The notes under the pieces: model-generated
Seen by the model: the letters and a program-made list of their open reading frames with translations, nothing else
What the model was told of the DNA's origin: nothing
The model's database searches: none
Part shown: in pieces, positions 46,040-55,548 of the stretch
How positions within the stretch are numbered: the stretch's first letter is position 1
How the letters are laid out: every line of letters begins with the position of its first letter
Made by a program: the position numbers and the translations under genes
Origin: JAYFQE01 sp034927345
GTDB lineage: Bacteria; Bacillota; Clostridia; Saccharofermentanales; UBA5734
Length of the DNA stretch: 64,000 bases
Direction of reading: 5' to 3'
Assembly (NCBI GenBank): GCA_034927345.1
Contig: JAYFQE010000017.1
Coordinates: 1-64,000, forward strand

Positions 46040-47086
46040 TCAGATATTGGTTGACCGGGACATTTTGGCGGCCGGCTGACGGGCGCGGCGGATCTGGCCA
46101 TGCTCCTTCATCCAGAGAATGCTGTCCCGAAAGGTATCCAGCAGCGGACGGGGATCAAAACCCAATTCACTATGGGCTTTCTCATGGCTGATATTGCAGT
46201 TGGACTGCAAAACAGAAACGCTGTAGGGCGTAAAAAACGGTTTCAGGCCGAAAACGCGGCAAAAACCGTGAGTCAGCCAGGCAGCCGCGCGAACCATCCA
46301 TTTGGGCGCAAAGAAAATCCGCGGTTGGTATTGGCCGAGCGCCTCGCGTTCCAGCCGGATGATCTGGCGCATGGTGACCCGATGGCCCGAGAGAATATAA
46401 CCTTCGCCGGAGCGTCCGACACGGGCGGCGGCCAGCAATCCGCCGACAACATCCCGGACGTCGACGAAATCATACGCGCCGTCAAAGGACATGACCAGCT
46501 TTAGTCTGCCCTGCCTGCTCAGATAACGGATCAGGCGGCCCATTTCGGACATTTTATAGTCAAAAGGGCCGATCACGCCGCTGGGAAAGACCACGACGGC
46601 GTCGAGACCGCGGCTGATACCGTCATAAACTGCCGCGGTAGCTGCCGATTTGGTTTGGGCATACGGTCCGAGAAGCGTGGAACAAGAGAAATCCTTGATC
46701 TCCGTAATCATCTGGCCGTCCGGCAAATCCGGCAAAGCGTGCACCGAACTGACATAGATCAGCCGTTCGACCGGGTAAGCCAGACATGCCTCGACAATAT
46801 GACGTGTTCCGCCGATATTAACTTGCTGAAGCAGCTGCGGCCGGCGCGGCGCCGTTTCGATCAGGCCGGCCAGATGGAAAACCAGGCGGGCGCCGTTGAC
46901 CGCCCGCCGGACATCGGCTTCTTTACGGATATCGCCGTAATAGAGCTCCAATGCCAGACCGTCAAATGCGTCAAGCCGTTCATTTGGCTGGAGAAAAATC
47001 CGAATGGTTTCCTGCGGATATGCGGCAGCCAATTGATGAACCAGGACATTGCCGATGTGTCCGGTTGCGCCTGTTACGAGAATCAT
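46040..47086 (-). CDS. NAD-dependent epimerase/dehydratase (extended SDR)
   Basis: About 348 residues. The Rossmann motif is MILVTGATGHIGNVLVHQLA, followed by LVFHLAGLIE and the catalytic Tyr in PYAQTKSAATAAVYD (YxxxK). The C-terminal half resembles dihydroflavonol-reductase/sterol-dehydrogenase-like SDRs (GEGYILSGHRVTM). ATG at 47086 is taken because GGGAGG lies 8 bases before it and the SDR motif starts at once. It acts in the cytosol on a nucleotide sugar or small ketone; the substrate is unknown. It ends with its own terminator, so it is separate from the mutase-like pair downstream. Confidence 0.8.
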   Translation of the reverse strand: MILVTGATGHIGNVLVHQLAAAYPQETIRIFLQPNERLDAFDGLALELYYGDIRKEADVRRAVNGARLVFHLAGLIETAPRRPQLLQQVNIGGTRHIVEACLAYPVERLIYVSSVHALPDLPDGQMITEIKDFSCSTLLGPYAQTKSAATAAVYDGISRGLDAVVVFPSGVIGPFDYKMSEMGRLIRYLSRQGRLKLVMSFDGAYDFVDVRDVVGGLLAAARVGRSGEGYILSGHRVTMRQIIRLEREALGQYQPRIFFAPKWMVRAAAWLTHGFCRVFGLKPFFTPYSVSVLQSNCNISHEKAHSELGFDPRPLLDTFRDSILWMKEHGQIRRARQPAAKMSRSTNI

Positions 47087-47378
47087 CACGCATCCCTCCC
47101 GTTTGCATCGAAATCCTGCCCGCGGCAGGTTATCAGAGAAGATCAATTTACATCGATCAGACTATTATTATACAGGAAACAACCGATAAAGGATGTGTCA
47201 AACGCTACAATATCAACAAAAACAACAGAATCGCGTATCATGATATAATACTTAAAGAAGCATGCGATATTGTCTGTCCGACAAAGCAGCCTCAGGATCC
47301 GGCTGGCTGCCGCGTCCCTCCTGTTCCGGATTTTTCGGCTTGATGGCCATGGATCTGCCTGGCATAGAAGGGATCAAT

Positions 47379-48413
47379 ATGATCAATGAAGCAAAAATAC
47401 CTGAAAATCCTAATCATCTGATCGATTACAGCTGCAGTCCGTTAAAAGACATTTGGCTGGCCGGCGGCTGTTTCTGGGGCGTCGAAGCCTATCTGGCCAG
47501 GATCCCCGGCGTAGCCGACACCACAGTCGGATATGCCAACGGCCGGACAGAACGACCGTCGTACGAGGATGTTTGCTGCCGCAATACCGGACACGCCGAG
47601 ACCGTCCACGTCCGGTACGCGCCGGATCGGCTCAGCCTCCGGGATCTGCTGCGGCAGTTTTTCCTGATCATTGATCCGACATCCCGTAACCGGCAGGGCA
47701 ATGACCGGGGAACGCAATACCGGACCGGCGTCTATTATCTGGATCCGGCGGATCTGCCGGTTATCCAGGCGGCTGTCGCTGCCGAACAGCAACGCTATGA
47801 ACAGCCGATTTTAACGGAAGTCGTTCAATTAAGCCGTTTTGACGCGGCGGAGGATTATCATCAGGACTATTTGGAGAAGAATCCGAACGGATATTGCCAT
47901 ATCTCCTTTGCGACGCTGCCGTCCGGCAATCCTCAGGCATCGCCGCCGCTGATCGATCCGGCGCGGTTTCCCAAACCGGACGACGAAGCGCTGCGGCATA
48001 TTTTGACGCCCGGGCAATACCAGGTTACGCAGAGGAACATCACGGAACGCCCTTTCACCGGCGCTTACTGGGATTTGGCCGAACCGGGCTTATATGTGGA
48101 TGTCGTTACCGGCGAACCGTTGTTTCTTTCATCCGATAAATTTGAATCCGGCTGTGGCTGGCCTTGTTTCAGCAAGCCGCTCGATCCTGCGGTCGTGCGG
48201 GAAGAAAAGGACTCGGGTCATGGCATGGAGCGGATGGAAATCCGCAGCCGCAGCGGCGATTCGCATCTGGGCCATGTTTTTCCGGACGGACCTGCTGAAA
48301 CCGGCGGATTGCGGTATTGTATCAATAGTGCCGCCCTGCGGTTTATTCCTTTGGCGGATATGGAAAAAGAAGGCTACGGCGCCTGGATCGGCCTGATTAA
48401 TAAAGAGAAATAA
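47379..48413 (+). CDS. msrAB: Bifunctional peptide methionine sulfoxide reductase MsrA/MsrB
   Basis: About 344 residues. The MsrA domain comes first with the catalytic AGGCFWGVEAY and GDRGTQYRTGVYY-like segments (RNRQGNDRGTQYRTGVYYLD) and DYHQDYL. The MsrB domain follows with NITERPFTGAYWD, GCGWPCFSKPLD, DSHLGHVFPDG and the catalytic Cys in RYCINSAALRF. The zinc-binding CxxC pairs of some MsrBs are not present. The two domains repair S- and R-methionine sulfoxide using thioredoxin. ATG at 47379 is preferred over upstream codons because GAAGGG lies 7 bases before it. No export signal is visible, so it is cytosolic. Confidence 0.95.
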   Translation: MINEAKIPENPNHLIDYSCSPLKDIWLAGGCFWGVEAYLARIPGVADTTVGYANGRTERPSYEDVCCRNTGHAETVHVRYAPDRLSLRDLLRQFFLIIDPTSRNRQGNDRGTQYRTGVYYLDPADLPVIQAAVAAEQQRYEQPILTEVVQLSRFDAAEDYHQDYLEKNPNGYCHISFATLPSGNPQASPPLIDPARFPKPDDEALRHILTPGQYQVTQRNITERPFTGAYWDLAEPGLYVDVVTGEPLFLSSDKFESGCGWPCFSKPLDPAVVREEKDSGHGMERMEIRSRSGDSHLGHVFPDGPAETGGLRYCINSAALRFIPLADMEKEGYGAWIGLINKEK

Positions 48414-48492
48414 GGAACGGCGGCATGTTGTCAATGGCCGCCGCCATGCCTCCGCCGTGCCGCCACGCCGGGCGGATCCGGCCGGAGGCAGT

Positions 48493-49575
48493 TTATAGGA
48501 TTTCGAGGCGGTCGCGGTCCGGCAGGGGCGGAAAGGGAGCGGCCGGCAAGGTTTGGTACCAGAAAGCGACGGAAGCGATGTCGTCCTGCAATGGCAGATA
48601 TCGTCCTTCCGAACGCCAGCCCAAAGCCTGGATTGTTACCTTCAGGTCGGTCCGGAACCGGATCGGATCCATGATGTGCCAGCGGTATAAACCGAACCGG
48701 GTTTGCGACCGGTACAGTCCGTCCGGCCGGATGACTTGCGCCAGACCGGAATAAGGCGTGGAAAACTCCTGATACTGGTGCGTTTTTGGATTTTCGAAAT
48801 TATACGACCCGCAAAAATAATCTTCGGTGCCTGTACCGCAGATCGTCGGGAAATCCCGGTCGCCGTCCAGATAGAATTTGATCTCCCCTTCGCCCCACCA
48901 GCCGTTGTTGTTGACGCCCCAGGCCAGGTATGTGCCGACATACTGGCCCTGTCCGCGTATGCCGTCGACGATGGTGCAGACCGAATGGTAGGGCAGCGGA
49001 TTCACGCGGCGGAACTGGGCGTGGAAATAAGCCGCGTCCTCCGGGACATCGGTCAGGGTGTAGTCGATCTGATAAAATAGCGTCAGGTTTTCCGTTCCCT
49101 GATTGGTCATGGTCATCCGGCATTTTTGCTGAAAAGGCATCTCCCAGTAACAATTGAAGGCGCTGCCCGGATTCACACAGACCGGTAAAGAAGTAACGGC
49201 GGCATATTCGTTCCAGCCGCAGGCAAAGAAATCGCCGATCGGGCATTCAACCGACGGCGTGCTGCCGCCGTCCCAATATATGCGGAGAATGGCGTCGCGC
49301 CAGCGTCCGGTCGGCGTCATCCAAATATGCTGAATAGCGCCGGGCCCCTCGATGCAGGCGATCTCCTGGGTTTCGCCGGCAGCGATGACCGTAAAAGGCG
49401 ATATTTTCCAGCCCTGGCCCAGGTCGCGGGCGCTGCGCGCGGCTACGCCGTCCACAGCCATACCGCCGCCGCCCTTGCGTCCGTCGCGGTTCTCCGCGCT
49501 GATCGAACGGGTAACGGCCGCCGACAAGCGCGACAAATTTCCCAGATTCATGCCCAAACCATTGAATGACTGCAT
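48493..49575 (-). CDS. GH172-family glycosidase (DUF2961)
   Basis: 360 residues. The family is recognised by IEGPGAIQHIWMT, RIYWDGGSTPSVECPIGDFF, WEMPFQQKCRMTMTNQG and GTGTEDYFCGSYNFE, all typical of DUF2961 jelly-roll proteins. Characterised members, now GH172, act on difructose anhydrides and on D-arabinofuranosides. No signal peptide is seen, so substrate must be imported. GGAGG lies 8 bases before the ATG. It is transcribed alone, with the divergent AEC carrier gene sharing a 181-bp promoter region. Confidence 0.85.
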   Translation of the reverse strand: MQSFNGLGMNLGNLSRLSAAVTRSISAENRDGRKGGGGMAVDGVAARSARDLGQGWKISPFTVIAAGETQEIACIEGPGAIQHIWMTPTGRWRDAILRIYWDGGSTPSVECPIGDFFACGWNEYAAVTSLPVCVNPGSAFNCYWEMPFQQKCRMTMTNQGTENLTLFYQIDYTLTDVPEDAAYFHAQFRRVNPLPYHSVCTIVDGIRGQGQYVGTYLAWGVNNNGWWGEGEIKFYLDGDRDFPTICGTGTEDYFCGSYNFENPKTHQYQEFSTPYSGLAQVIRPDGLYRSQTRFGLYRWHIMDPIRFRTDLKVTIQALGWRSEGRYLPLQDDIASVAFWYQTLPAAPFPPLPDRDRLEIL

Positions 49576-49678
49576 ACCGATATCCCTCCTTGTATTTTTC
49601 GCACTGTTCCTGTGGACAAAGGTTATGCCATGAGTATAGGATAAGTCTTGTTTCCGTGCAACGAATGCAAAATATCCA

Positions 49679-49706
49679 TTGCAAAGAGAAGTGAATATTC
49701 TATAAT
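49679..49706 (+). promoter_or_regulatory. Promoter of the AEC carrier gene
   Basis: TTGCAA, 16-bp spacer, TATAAT, about 50 bases before the start codon. Confidence 0.6.
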
Positions 49707-49756
49707 TTAGAACGGCAGATGAGATGATTGACGTTCATAATACAAGGGAGATCAAC

Positions 49757-50680
49757 ATGCAGCAAGCGTTTTTCGCCACGTTGAGTCAAATGGCAGTCCT
49801 GATCTTGATGATGATGATCGGTTTTATCCTCAAACGGAAGAAGATCACAGACCAGGCGACCGGGAAAATTTTGTCCCAGCTTCAATCTTATGTGATTATG
49901 CCGGCGTTGGTTTTTCAGACTTTTTCGCAAAAATTGACCCGCGGCATCCTGACCGGCGAGATGATCACCTTGATTTACGGTGTCCTTGCCCTGGCGGTAT
50001 CCCTGGCGTTGGCCGTCCTGCTGGCCCGGTTTTTTACAAAAGACAGATACATCAAAAACATCTATATCTATTCCTTTACCATTGCGAATTTAGGATATAT
50101 GGGGTATTCCATCGTCGGCGCTGTGTTCGGCCAGGATATGCTGTTTAAAATGATGGTATTTGCCATTCCCTTTAATATCTTCATCTATTCGGCCGGCTTT
50201 GCCATGTTGATACCGGGCGATGGCAAATGCTCCTGGAAAACCCTGGTCAATCCGATTTTTATCGCCATGCTGCTGGGGAGCGCCGCCGGCCTTCTGGAGC
50301 TTCCGATCCCCTCGTTCTTGACAACGACACTGTCGTCCCTGTCAAACTGCATGGGCCCGCTGGCGATGCTGCTGACCGGATTTATTATTGCCGAATATAA
50401 TATCAAAGAAATGCTTTCCGGCAGCCGCATTTATATAGCCTCCCTGCTGCGGCTTGTTGCGATTCCGGTTGTCGTCCTGCTTATTTTGAAATTGTGCGGC
50501 GCCGGCCCTGACCTCTTATTGGTTGCGCTGGGGACAACCGCGATGCCGCTGGGCCTCAATACGGTGGTTTTCCCCGCCGCTTATGGCGGGGATACGCGGA
50601 CCGGCGCCAGTATGGCGCTCATATCGAATATCCTCGGCATCCTGACCATACCGGTTATGTTTGCGATCTTTCTTACTTAA
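49757..50680 (+). CDS. AEC-family carrier (auxin efflux carrier / malate permease type)
   Basis: About 307 residues with roughly ten hydrophobic segments, beginning MAVLILMMMIGFILKRKKI. The central YSFTIANLGYMGYSIVGAV and the C-terminal TTAMPLGLNTVVFPAAYGGD are hallmarks of the family, which exports or imports small carboxylates and amino acids. ATG at 49757 has GGGAG 8 bases upstream; the longer frame lacks a ribosome site. Its 3' end overlaps the convergent NanA-like gene by 8 bp, leaving no room for a terminator between them. A link to pyruvate or other acids from aldol cleavage is only a guess. Confidence 0.85.
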   Translation: MQQAFFATLSQMAVLILMMMIGFILKRKKITDQATGKILSQLQSYVIMPALVFQTFSQKLTRGILTGEMITLIYGVLALAVSLALAVLLARFFTKDRYIKNIYIYSFTIANLGYMGYSIVGAVFGQDMLFKMMVFAIPFNIFIYSAGFAMLIPGDGKCSWKTLVNPIFIAMLLGSAAGLLELPIPSFLTTTLSSLSNCMGPLAMLLTGFIIAEYNIKEMLSGSRIYIASLLRLVAIPVVVLLILKLCGAGPDLLLVALGTTAMPLGLNTVVFPAAYGGDTRTGASMALISNILGILTIPVMFAIFLT

Positions 50681-51563
50681 CCAAAAAGGGCAGGGTTTTC
50701 AGTTCGGCGCGGAAAGCGTCCTGTTCCGGCTGGGTGAACCGCTTCATCGGATAAGTACAAAAACCGACGTCAAAACCCATGCCGGTGAGCATATCCTTGA
50801 CGCCGTTGATGACGCCGTGCCGGAGCAGGATCTGGATCAGCCGGTCGACCTTATACTGGCCGTCTTGAGCTTCCTGGATCCGGCCGGCCCGGAAATCATT
50901 GTAGATTCCGACATAGAGGCCGGGCACCACATTATAGGTGGAGCCGATGCCGCCGTCGGCGCCCATGGCCAATCCGCAGAGCAGCGTTTCATCCGGCCCG
51001 TTGATGACATTGATATCCCCGTTGTTTAATTCCTTGATTTGCCGCATTTCAAAATAGTTATAACTGGTCCACTTCAAGCCGATGATGTTTTTAATCTGCA
51101 TCAGCTTGTTGACCAGCGCCGGGGTTATCGGCGTGCCGGCTAAAGGAGAAGCATAGATCAGCATCGGGACGCGGGACGCTTCGGCCAGCGCCTGATAATA
51201 CTGGATGATTTCCCGTTCGCCGTAACCATAGAAAAAGGGCGGCACAGATGAGATGGCATCCACGCCGGCGTCGGACGCCTGGCGGACCAGATCGACGGCC
51301 GTTCTCAGATCGACGGCGCCGACATGGCAAATGACCGATCCCCGTCCCCGGACGGCGTCGACGGTAAGCGAAGCCATCGCTTTGCGAGATTCCGGCTTCA
51401 TGACGACGCCCTCGCCGGTCGCGCCGCAGATATAGAATCCGCTGCAGCCGGCCTGCAGCTGCCAATCGATCAAACTGCGCAAAGCATCTTCCCTGATTGA
51501 TCCGTCTTCCTGAAGCGGACTGATCAGCGCCGGCATAATCCCTGTGAATTTAATGTTGCTCAT
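50673..51563 (-). CDS. DapA/NanA-family aldolase, probably N-acetylneuraminate lyase-like
   Basis: About 296 residues of class I aldolase. It has FYICGATGEGVVM (GxxGE), the Tyr in ISSVPPFFYGYGE, the Schiff-base Lys in IIGLKWTSYNY, and MGADGGIGSTYNVVPGLYV, whose GSTYN is characteristic of sialic acid lyases rather than of dihydrodipicolinate synthases. The reaction would be cleavage of N-acetylneuraminate, or a similar 2-keto acid, to pyruvate and ManNAc. ATG at 51563 has AGGAG 8 bases upstream. It is 53 bp behind an aldo/keto reductase gene, likely in one operon. No nanE or nanK is present in the window. Confidence 0.8.
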   Translation of the reverse strand: MSNIKFTGIMPALISPLQEDGSIREDALRSLIDWQLQAGCSGFYICGATGEGVVMKPESRKAMASLTVDAVRGRGSVICHVGAVDLRTAVDLVRQASDAGVDAISSVPPFFYGYGEREIIQYYQALAEASRVPMLIYASPLAGTPITPALVNKLMQIKNIIGLKWTSYNYFEMRQIKELNNGDINVINGPDETLLCGLAMGADGGIGSTYNVVPGLYVGIYNDFRAGRIQEAQDGQYKVDRLIQILLRHGVINGVKDMLTGMGFDVGFCTYPMKRFTQPEQDAFRAELKTLPFLVK

Positions 51564-51616
51564 CTTGTTGTCTCCTCTTGCCGCCCACTTGAGGACGGTT
51601 CTGATTTTTAATTGGT

Positions 51617-52567
51617 TTATAGCCGCCAAAGGCCCGGATTCAAAATGGTTTCCGGCAGACCGGCAAAGCTTTTCCGGATCTCGCTGCGTGTTTTCTCCCC
51701 GATGGCCGGCGATTCGATCAACATCATGTTTTCCCGTAACTGATCGGTTGTCTCCGCGCCAATAACTAAACTGGCGACGCCCTTCAAATCCCGGATATAG
51801 GCGATGGCCAGCTGCGCCACGCTGAGCCCTTCGCGATCGGCCATTTGCTGCAGCAGGCGGACCGGTTCGCGGGCTATCGTCAGATTGCCGCCCAGTTCTT
51901 CGGGCTTTTTAAAGAACAGCCCCTGCAGAAAAACACTGCGGACGAAGATCGCGATGCCCCGATCCTGCATCCGCTGCATGGCGCCGCTCTCTGTCAGCCG
52001 ATGATCCAGCACGTTCATCGGGATCTGAATAACCCGGTATACATCGTCGGCGAGAACCGCGTCGACTTCAGCGGAGGTATAGACAGAAACGCCGATTTGC
52101 CCCAAAAGATTCTCGCGCTGCACCCGGGAAAGGATCCGGGACAGCGAACGGCCGTAGCGGGTCACATCGTCCGCGCGATGCAGCAAATAGATCGGCAGCT
52201 TGTTAAGCCCCAGCCGCCGGAGCGATTGTTCGACATGCCCGCGCAAAACACGTTCCAGCTGCCCCGGATCAGGCTGCTCGCCGACCTCGCCGGGCAGGAG
52301 GTCCAGCTTGGTGGATAAGATCAGCGGGTCGGGCCGGTTGGCAGGAACGGAAAAAAATTGTCCCAGCACATCTTCCGAATCACCGTATTGCGCCGCTGTG
52401 TCAAAGGAATTGATACCGCCTTCGACGGCGGTGCGCAGAATCGAAAAGCCGGATTCCCGGCTGGGCTTGCCCGCCTTATTGGCAATGCCATAATTCATGC
52501 CCAGCTGGACGGTTCCCAGTGTGAGATTGGAAACGGTCAGACCCTGAATGTTCCGTACTGAAACCAT
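51617..52567 (-). CDS. Aldo/keto reductase
   Basis: About 316 residues. It begins GLTVSNLTLGTVQLGMNYG; the tetrad residues are Asp and Tyr in FDTAAQYG, Lys in STKLDLL and His in IYLLHRAD. The cofactor end is LVIGAETTDQLREN. ATG at 52567 is chosen because AAGGAG lies 5 bases before it. It resembles the D-threo-aldose/galactose dehydrogenase side of the superfamily. It is upstream of the NanA-like aldolase on the same strand and may reduce or oxidise the aldose released or its precursor. Confidence 0.85.
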   Translation of the reverse strand: MVSVRNIQGLTVSNLTLGTVQLGMNYGIANKAGKPSRESGFSILRTAVEGGINSFDTAAQYGDSEDVLGQFFSVPANRPDPLILSTKLDLLPGEVGEQPDPGQLERVLRGHVEQSLRRLGLNKLPIYLLHRADDVTRYGRSLSRILSRVQRENLLGQIGVSVYTSAEVDAVLADDVYRVIQIPMNVLDHRLTESGAMQRMQDRGIAIFVRSVFLQGLFFKKPEELGGNLTIAREPVRLLQQMADREGLSVAQLAIAYIRDLKGVASLVIGAETTDQLRENMMLIESPAIGEKTRSEIRKSFAGLPETILNPGLWRL

Positions 52568-52745
52568 AACGCTCCTTGCTGCCAAAAACGAAAGCGGTTC
52601 CGACACTGCTAAAACAAAAGCGGTTCCGGTTCGCATCATTCTGTCTTCATTATAAGCAGATGTTCAGGTTAGAAAATGCCCTTAAGCGACATGATTTACC
52701 GGAAAATGGCCGGTTTTGCCGGATGTTCGTAAAGTCGGCTGTATC

Positions 52746-53702
52746 TTATAAGCGGTCGTGCGCGCCGCGGCCGCTTTGATTTTGCCGGGCGTTTTTACGA
52801 TATTCTTCCGGCGTAAATCCTGTTTTGGCTTTGAAGGCGTGACAGAATTTCCCGGGTGAATGATAACCCAGGCTTTCGGATAAAGCCTGAATAGTCAGCG
52901 TGGTGTTTTTCAACCGGTCTTTAGCCACCGCCAGTCGTTTTTGCAATAAAAGCTGCCGAAAAGGCCGGCCGAAAAGCCGGTTAACTTCCCGTTCGGTCTG
53001 GCGCTGGCTTAAATTCAGCTGCCTGGCCAGAACGGATAAAGAAGCGCTGCGCATATATTGTCTGTCGATGAACTGTTCGATGACCGCATGGCGTTCCTCA
53101 ACGCCGGCCGGCGGCAGGCTTTTGCGGTCTGCCGCCCGTTCGGTATCTCCGGATAAATTTTGCGGCAGACGCCGAAAAAGATCCATCAACAGAAGACTAA
53201 AAAGCCACTGGATATTCATCCGATAGCCTAAAGACCGTTCGGCCAGCTCTTTTTTGATCTGATCCAGCCAGAAGCCACACTCAGACATATGGTTGATTAA
53301 AAGATAGGTGATGCCATCCAGACGCCGACTGATTATTTTGGATTCGGCGCCACCGTCTGTTTCGCGGTTTTCACCGAGAATGCGGTACGTAAATTTGAAA
53401 CAGCTTTTATCGGAGCAGACGCCGGGGATGACCTTCGGCGCGTGAAAAACGGTCGGCGCGATGATGCACAAGTCATGCTTGGCCAGCCGCAATTCTTCAG
53501 CATCGAATTGAATGATTCCGGCGCCGTCCATGACATAATGTACTTCAAAAAAGGCGTGGTTATGGGCGTTGGGAACCACGCTGCCCGCCGATTGCAGAAA
53601 TGTGCTGTAAAAGTCGATTTCAAACATCAGGCCGCCGATGGGAACTTGCAGGGAAAATCCGTCCCGGCCGGACTCCTGATATTCGTCTTGCCGATGATTC
53701 AT
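52746..53702 (-). CDS. AraC-family transcription regulator
   Basis: 318 residues. An N-terminal cupin domain (HNHAFFEVHYVMDGAGIIQF, LCIIAPTVFHAPKVI) with His residues that could bind a metal or sugar is followed by the two HTH motifs (SLSVLARQLNLSQRQTEREV, TIQALSESLGYHSPGKFCHA) and TGFTPEEYRK. It is divergent from the unrecognised 543-residue enzyme gene, 204 bp away, and most likely controls it. It lies 178 bp behind the aldo/keto reductase start region, with which it shares orientation. Confidence 0.85.
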   Translation of the reverse strand: MNHRQDEYQESGRDGFSLQVPIGGLMFEIDFYSTFLQSAGSVVPNAHNHAFFEVHYVMDGAGIIQFDAEELRLAKHDLCIIAPTVFHAPKVIPGVCSDKSCFKFTYRILGENRETDGGAESKIISRRLDGITYLLINHMSECGFWLDQIKKELAERSLGYRMNIQWLFSLLLMDLFRRLPQNLSGDTERAADRKSLPPAGVEERHAVIEQFIDRQYMRSASLSVLARQLNLSQRQTEREVNRLFGRPFRQLLLQKRLAVAKDRLKNTTLTIQALSESLGYHSPGKFCHAFKAKTGFTPEEYRKNARQNQSGRGAHDRL

Positions 53703-53906
53703 GCGGCAGCCCTCCGATAATATACAATATCCTTATTATACCCATATCGGCTGCAAAAAACGCCGGCGAATCGCGGATCAGCCTGCCGTTTTTAATGAAC
53801 CGCTTAAAGATCTGTAAATAGGATAAGAAAATACTGCCTTTTTGCCATGATAAGTTCGTGAAAGTCATGTATGATTGAAGAATCATCATGCCGGGAGGTC
53901 TTTGCC

Positions 53907-55538
53907 ATGAAACCGCAAATCGTCAACATCATCAATTTCCAGCGCGGCTGCGAACCTAGAAATCCTGATCTGGATCTGCTCAAGCCGCTTCATGAACAGC
54001 TTCGTCTGGTTGTCGACAAGCAGCTGCCGGCGACTTTTCTTCTGCAATATGACGCTTTGATCAGACCTGATTTTTGCCGGGAGCTGCGTCTGGCTCTGGA
54101 GAAATTTCCGGCGATAGAAATCGGCTGCTGGCTGGAGATCGTCCAGCCCCTTGTTGAAAAGGCCGGCCTCGTCTGGCCGGGCCGTCCCGGTTTTGCCTGG
54201 GATTGGCATGCTCAGGCCGGGACGCCCATGGGCTACAAGCCGGAAGAACGATATAAAATAATTGATGTCTATATGGCTGATTTTAAAGCGATCTGGGGTT
54301 ATTATCCGCATTCGGTCGGAGCCTGGGCCATGGATATCGCCAGCCTGACTTACATGCAGGAACAGTACGGCCTTGAAGCGGCCTGCATTTGCAAAGATCA
54401 ATGGGGTACCGACGGTTATACCTTATGGGGCGGCTATTTCAACCAGGCGTATTACCCGAGCCGGCAGAATATGTTTTGCCCGGCGCAGAATGAGAACAAT
54501 CAGGTTTCGATTCCGATCTTCCGCATGCTGGGCAGCGACCCGATTTACCAATATGATCCCAATCTCTTGCGGCAGGACCGGCAAAAACCGCAGGACTGGA
54601 TGGATGTCGTGACTTTAGAGCCGGTTTATCCCGGCTATGGCGGCAGGACCGACTGGGTCGACTGGTTCTTCCGGGAAAATTACAACGGTTTATGCCTGTC
54701 ATTCGGTTATGCCCAGGCCGGCCAGGAGAATTCGTTCGGCTGGGAGGGTATGGCCGCCGGATTGACTTATCAGATCGACAAAATTGCCGCCGGCCGGGCG
54801 GAAGGCAAACTGACGCCGGAAACGCTGGGCGATACCGGCCGCCGTTACCGCAAGAACTATAAAACCACGGCCGCGTCGGTTGTGGCGGCCATGAGCGATT
54901 GGAACGGTCAAGGCCGGCAAGCGATCTGGTACAGTTCCCGTTACTATCGGTTAGGCCTCTTGCGCCAAAATGGTCATGCTTTCATCCGCGACTTGTATCA
55001 ATTCGACGAACAATATCCGGAGCGATATCGCGAGACGACAGTCCAAGGCGACACCTACACGTATGACAATCTGCCCCTGATCGACGGCAGCCGCTGGCAG
55101 CCGTCTCCCGACGCGGCCGACCCTCAGCCAACCGGGTTGTCCGTCTGGCGGCAGGAGACAGAGGGAAGCGGAATCTGGCAGGAATTGGAAGTCGGCGATC
55201 TGCAGGTCCAAGAGGTCGACGATCAAACGCTGCTGATCACATTATTTGCCAAAGGGGTAGCCGCATTTCAAATCCTGTTGTATCCTGAGCATATAGCTTG
55301 GACGAGTCTGGCGCAAACACCCTGGCAATTGCGGATCAGGCTCAATCAAGCGGCGAAGACGGATTTTTGCAAAATCGAAAATGCCGGAAAATCGCCGAAT
55401 CTGCTCTACCAACATCATCAATATGCCTACAGGCTTCCTGTTTCCGGCGCTGCGGCCAGACAGGAGGAGGATCTGATCCTGCTGAATCCGCAGGACAAAA
55501 CAGTGATTCTGGATTTATCAGCCGGCCGCAGCCATTAA
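53907..55538 (+). CDS. Uncharacterised protein with NodB/(beta/alpha)-barrel-like N-terminus
   Basis: 543 residues, not assigned to a named family. The N-terminal half (IVNIINFQRGCEPRNPDL, ATFLLQYDALI, IEIGCWLEIVQPLV, YYPHSVGAWAMDIASLTYMQ) has the look of a polysaccharide-deacetylase or retaining-glycosidase barrel, with conserved Asp, His and Trp. A Cys/Trp-rich middle (ACICKDQWGTDGYTLWGGYF) and a C-terminal beta-rich region follow. No signal peptide is visible. ATG at 53907 has GGGAGG 9 bases before it. It is 10 bp upstream of a sugar isomerase and divergent from an AraC regulator, so a carbohydrate substrate is likely. Confidence 0.6.
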   Translation: MKPQIVNIINFQRGCEPRNPDLDLLKPLHEQLRLVVDKQLPATFLLQYDALIRPDFCRELRLALEKFPAIEIGCWLEIVQPLVEKAGLVWPGRPGFAWDWHAQAGTPMGYKPEERYKIIDVYMADFKAIWGYYPHSVGAWAMDIASLTYMQEQYGLEAACICKDQWGTDGYTLWGGYFNQAYYPSRQNMFCPAQNENNQVSIPIFRMLGSDPIYQYDPNLLRQDRQKPQDWMDVVTLEPVYPGYGGRTDWVDWFFRENYNGLCLSFGYAQAGQENSFGWEGMAAGLTYQIDKIAAGRAEGKLTPETLGDTGRRYRKNYKTTAASVVAAMSDWNGQGRQAIWYSSRYYRLGLLRQNGHAFIRDLYQFDEQYPERYRETTVQGDTYTYDNLPLIDGSRWQPSPDAADPQPTGLSVWRQETEGSGIWQELEVGDLQVQEVDDQTLLITLFAKGVAAFQILLYPEHIAWTSLAQTPWQLRIRLNQAAKTDFCKIENAGKSPNLLYQHHQYAYRLPVSGAAARQEEDLILLNPQDKTVILDLSAGRSH

Positions 55539-55548
55539 GGAGAATATG

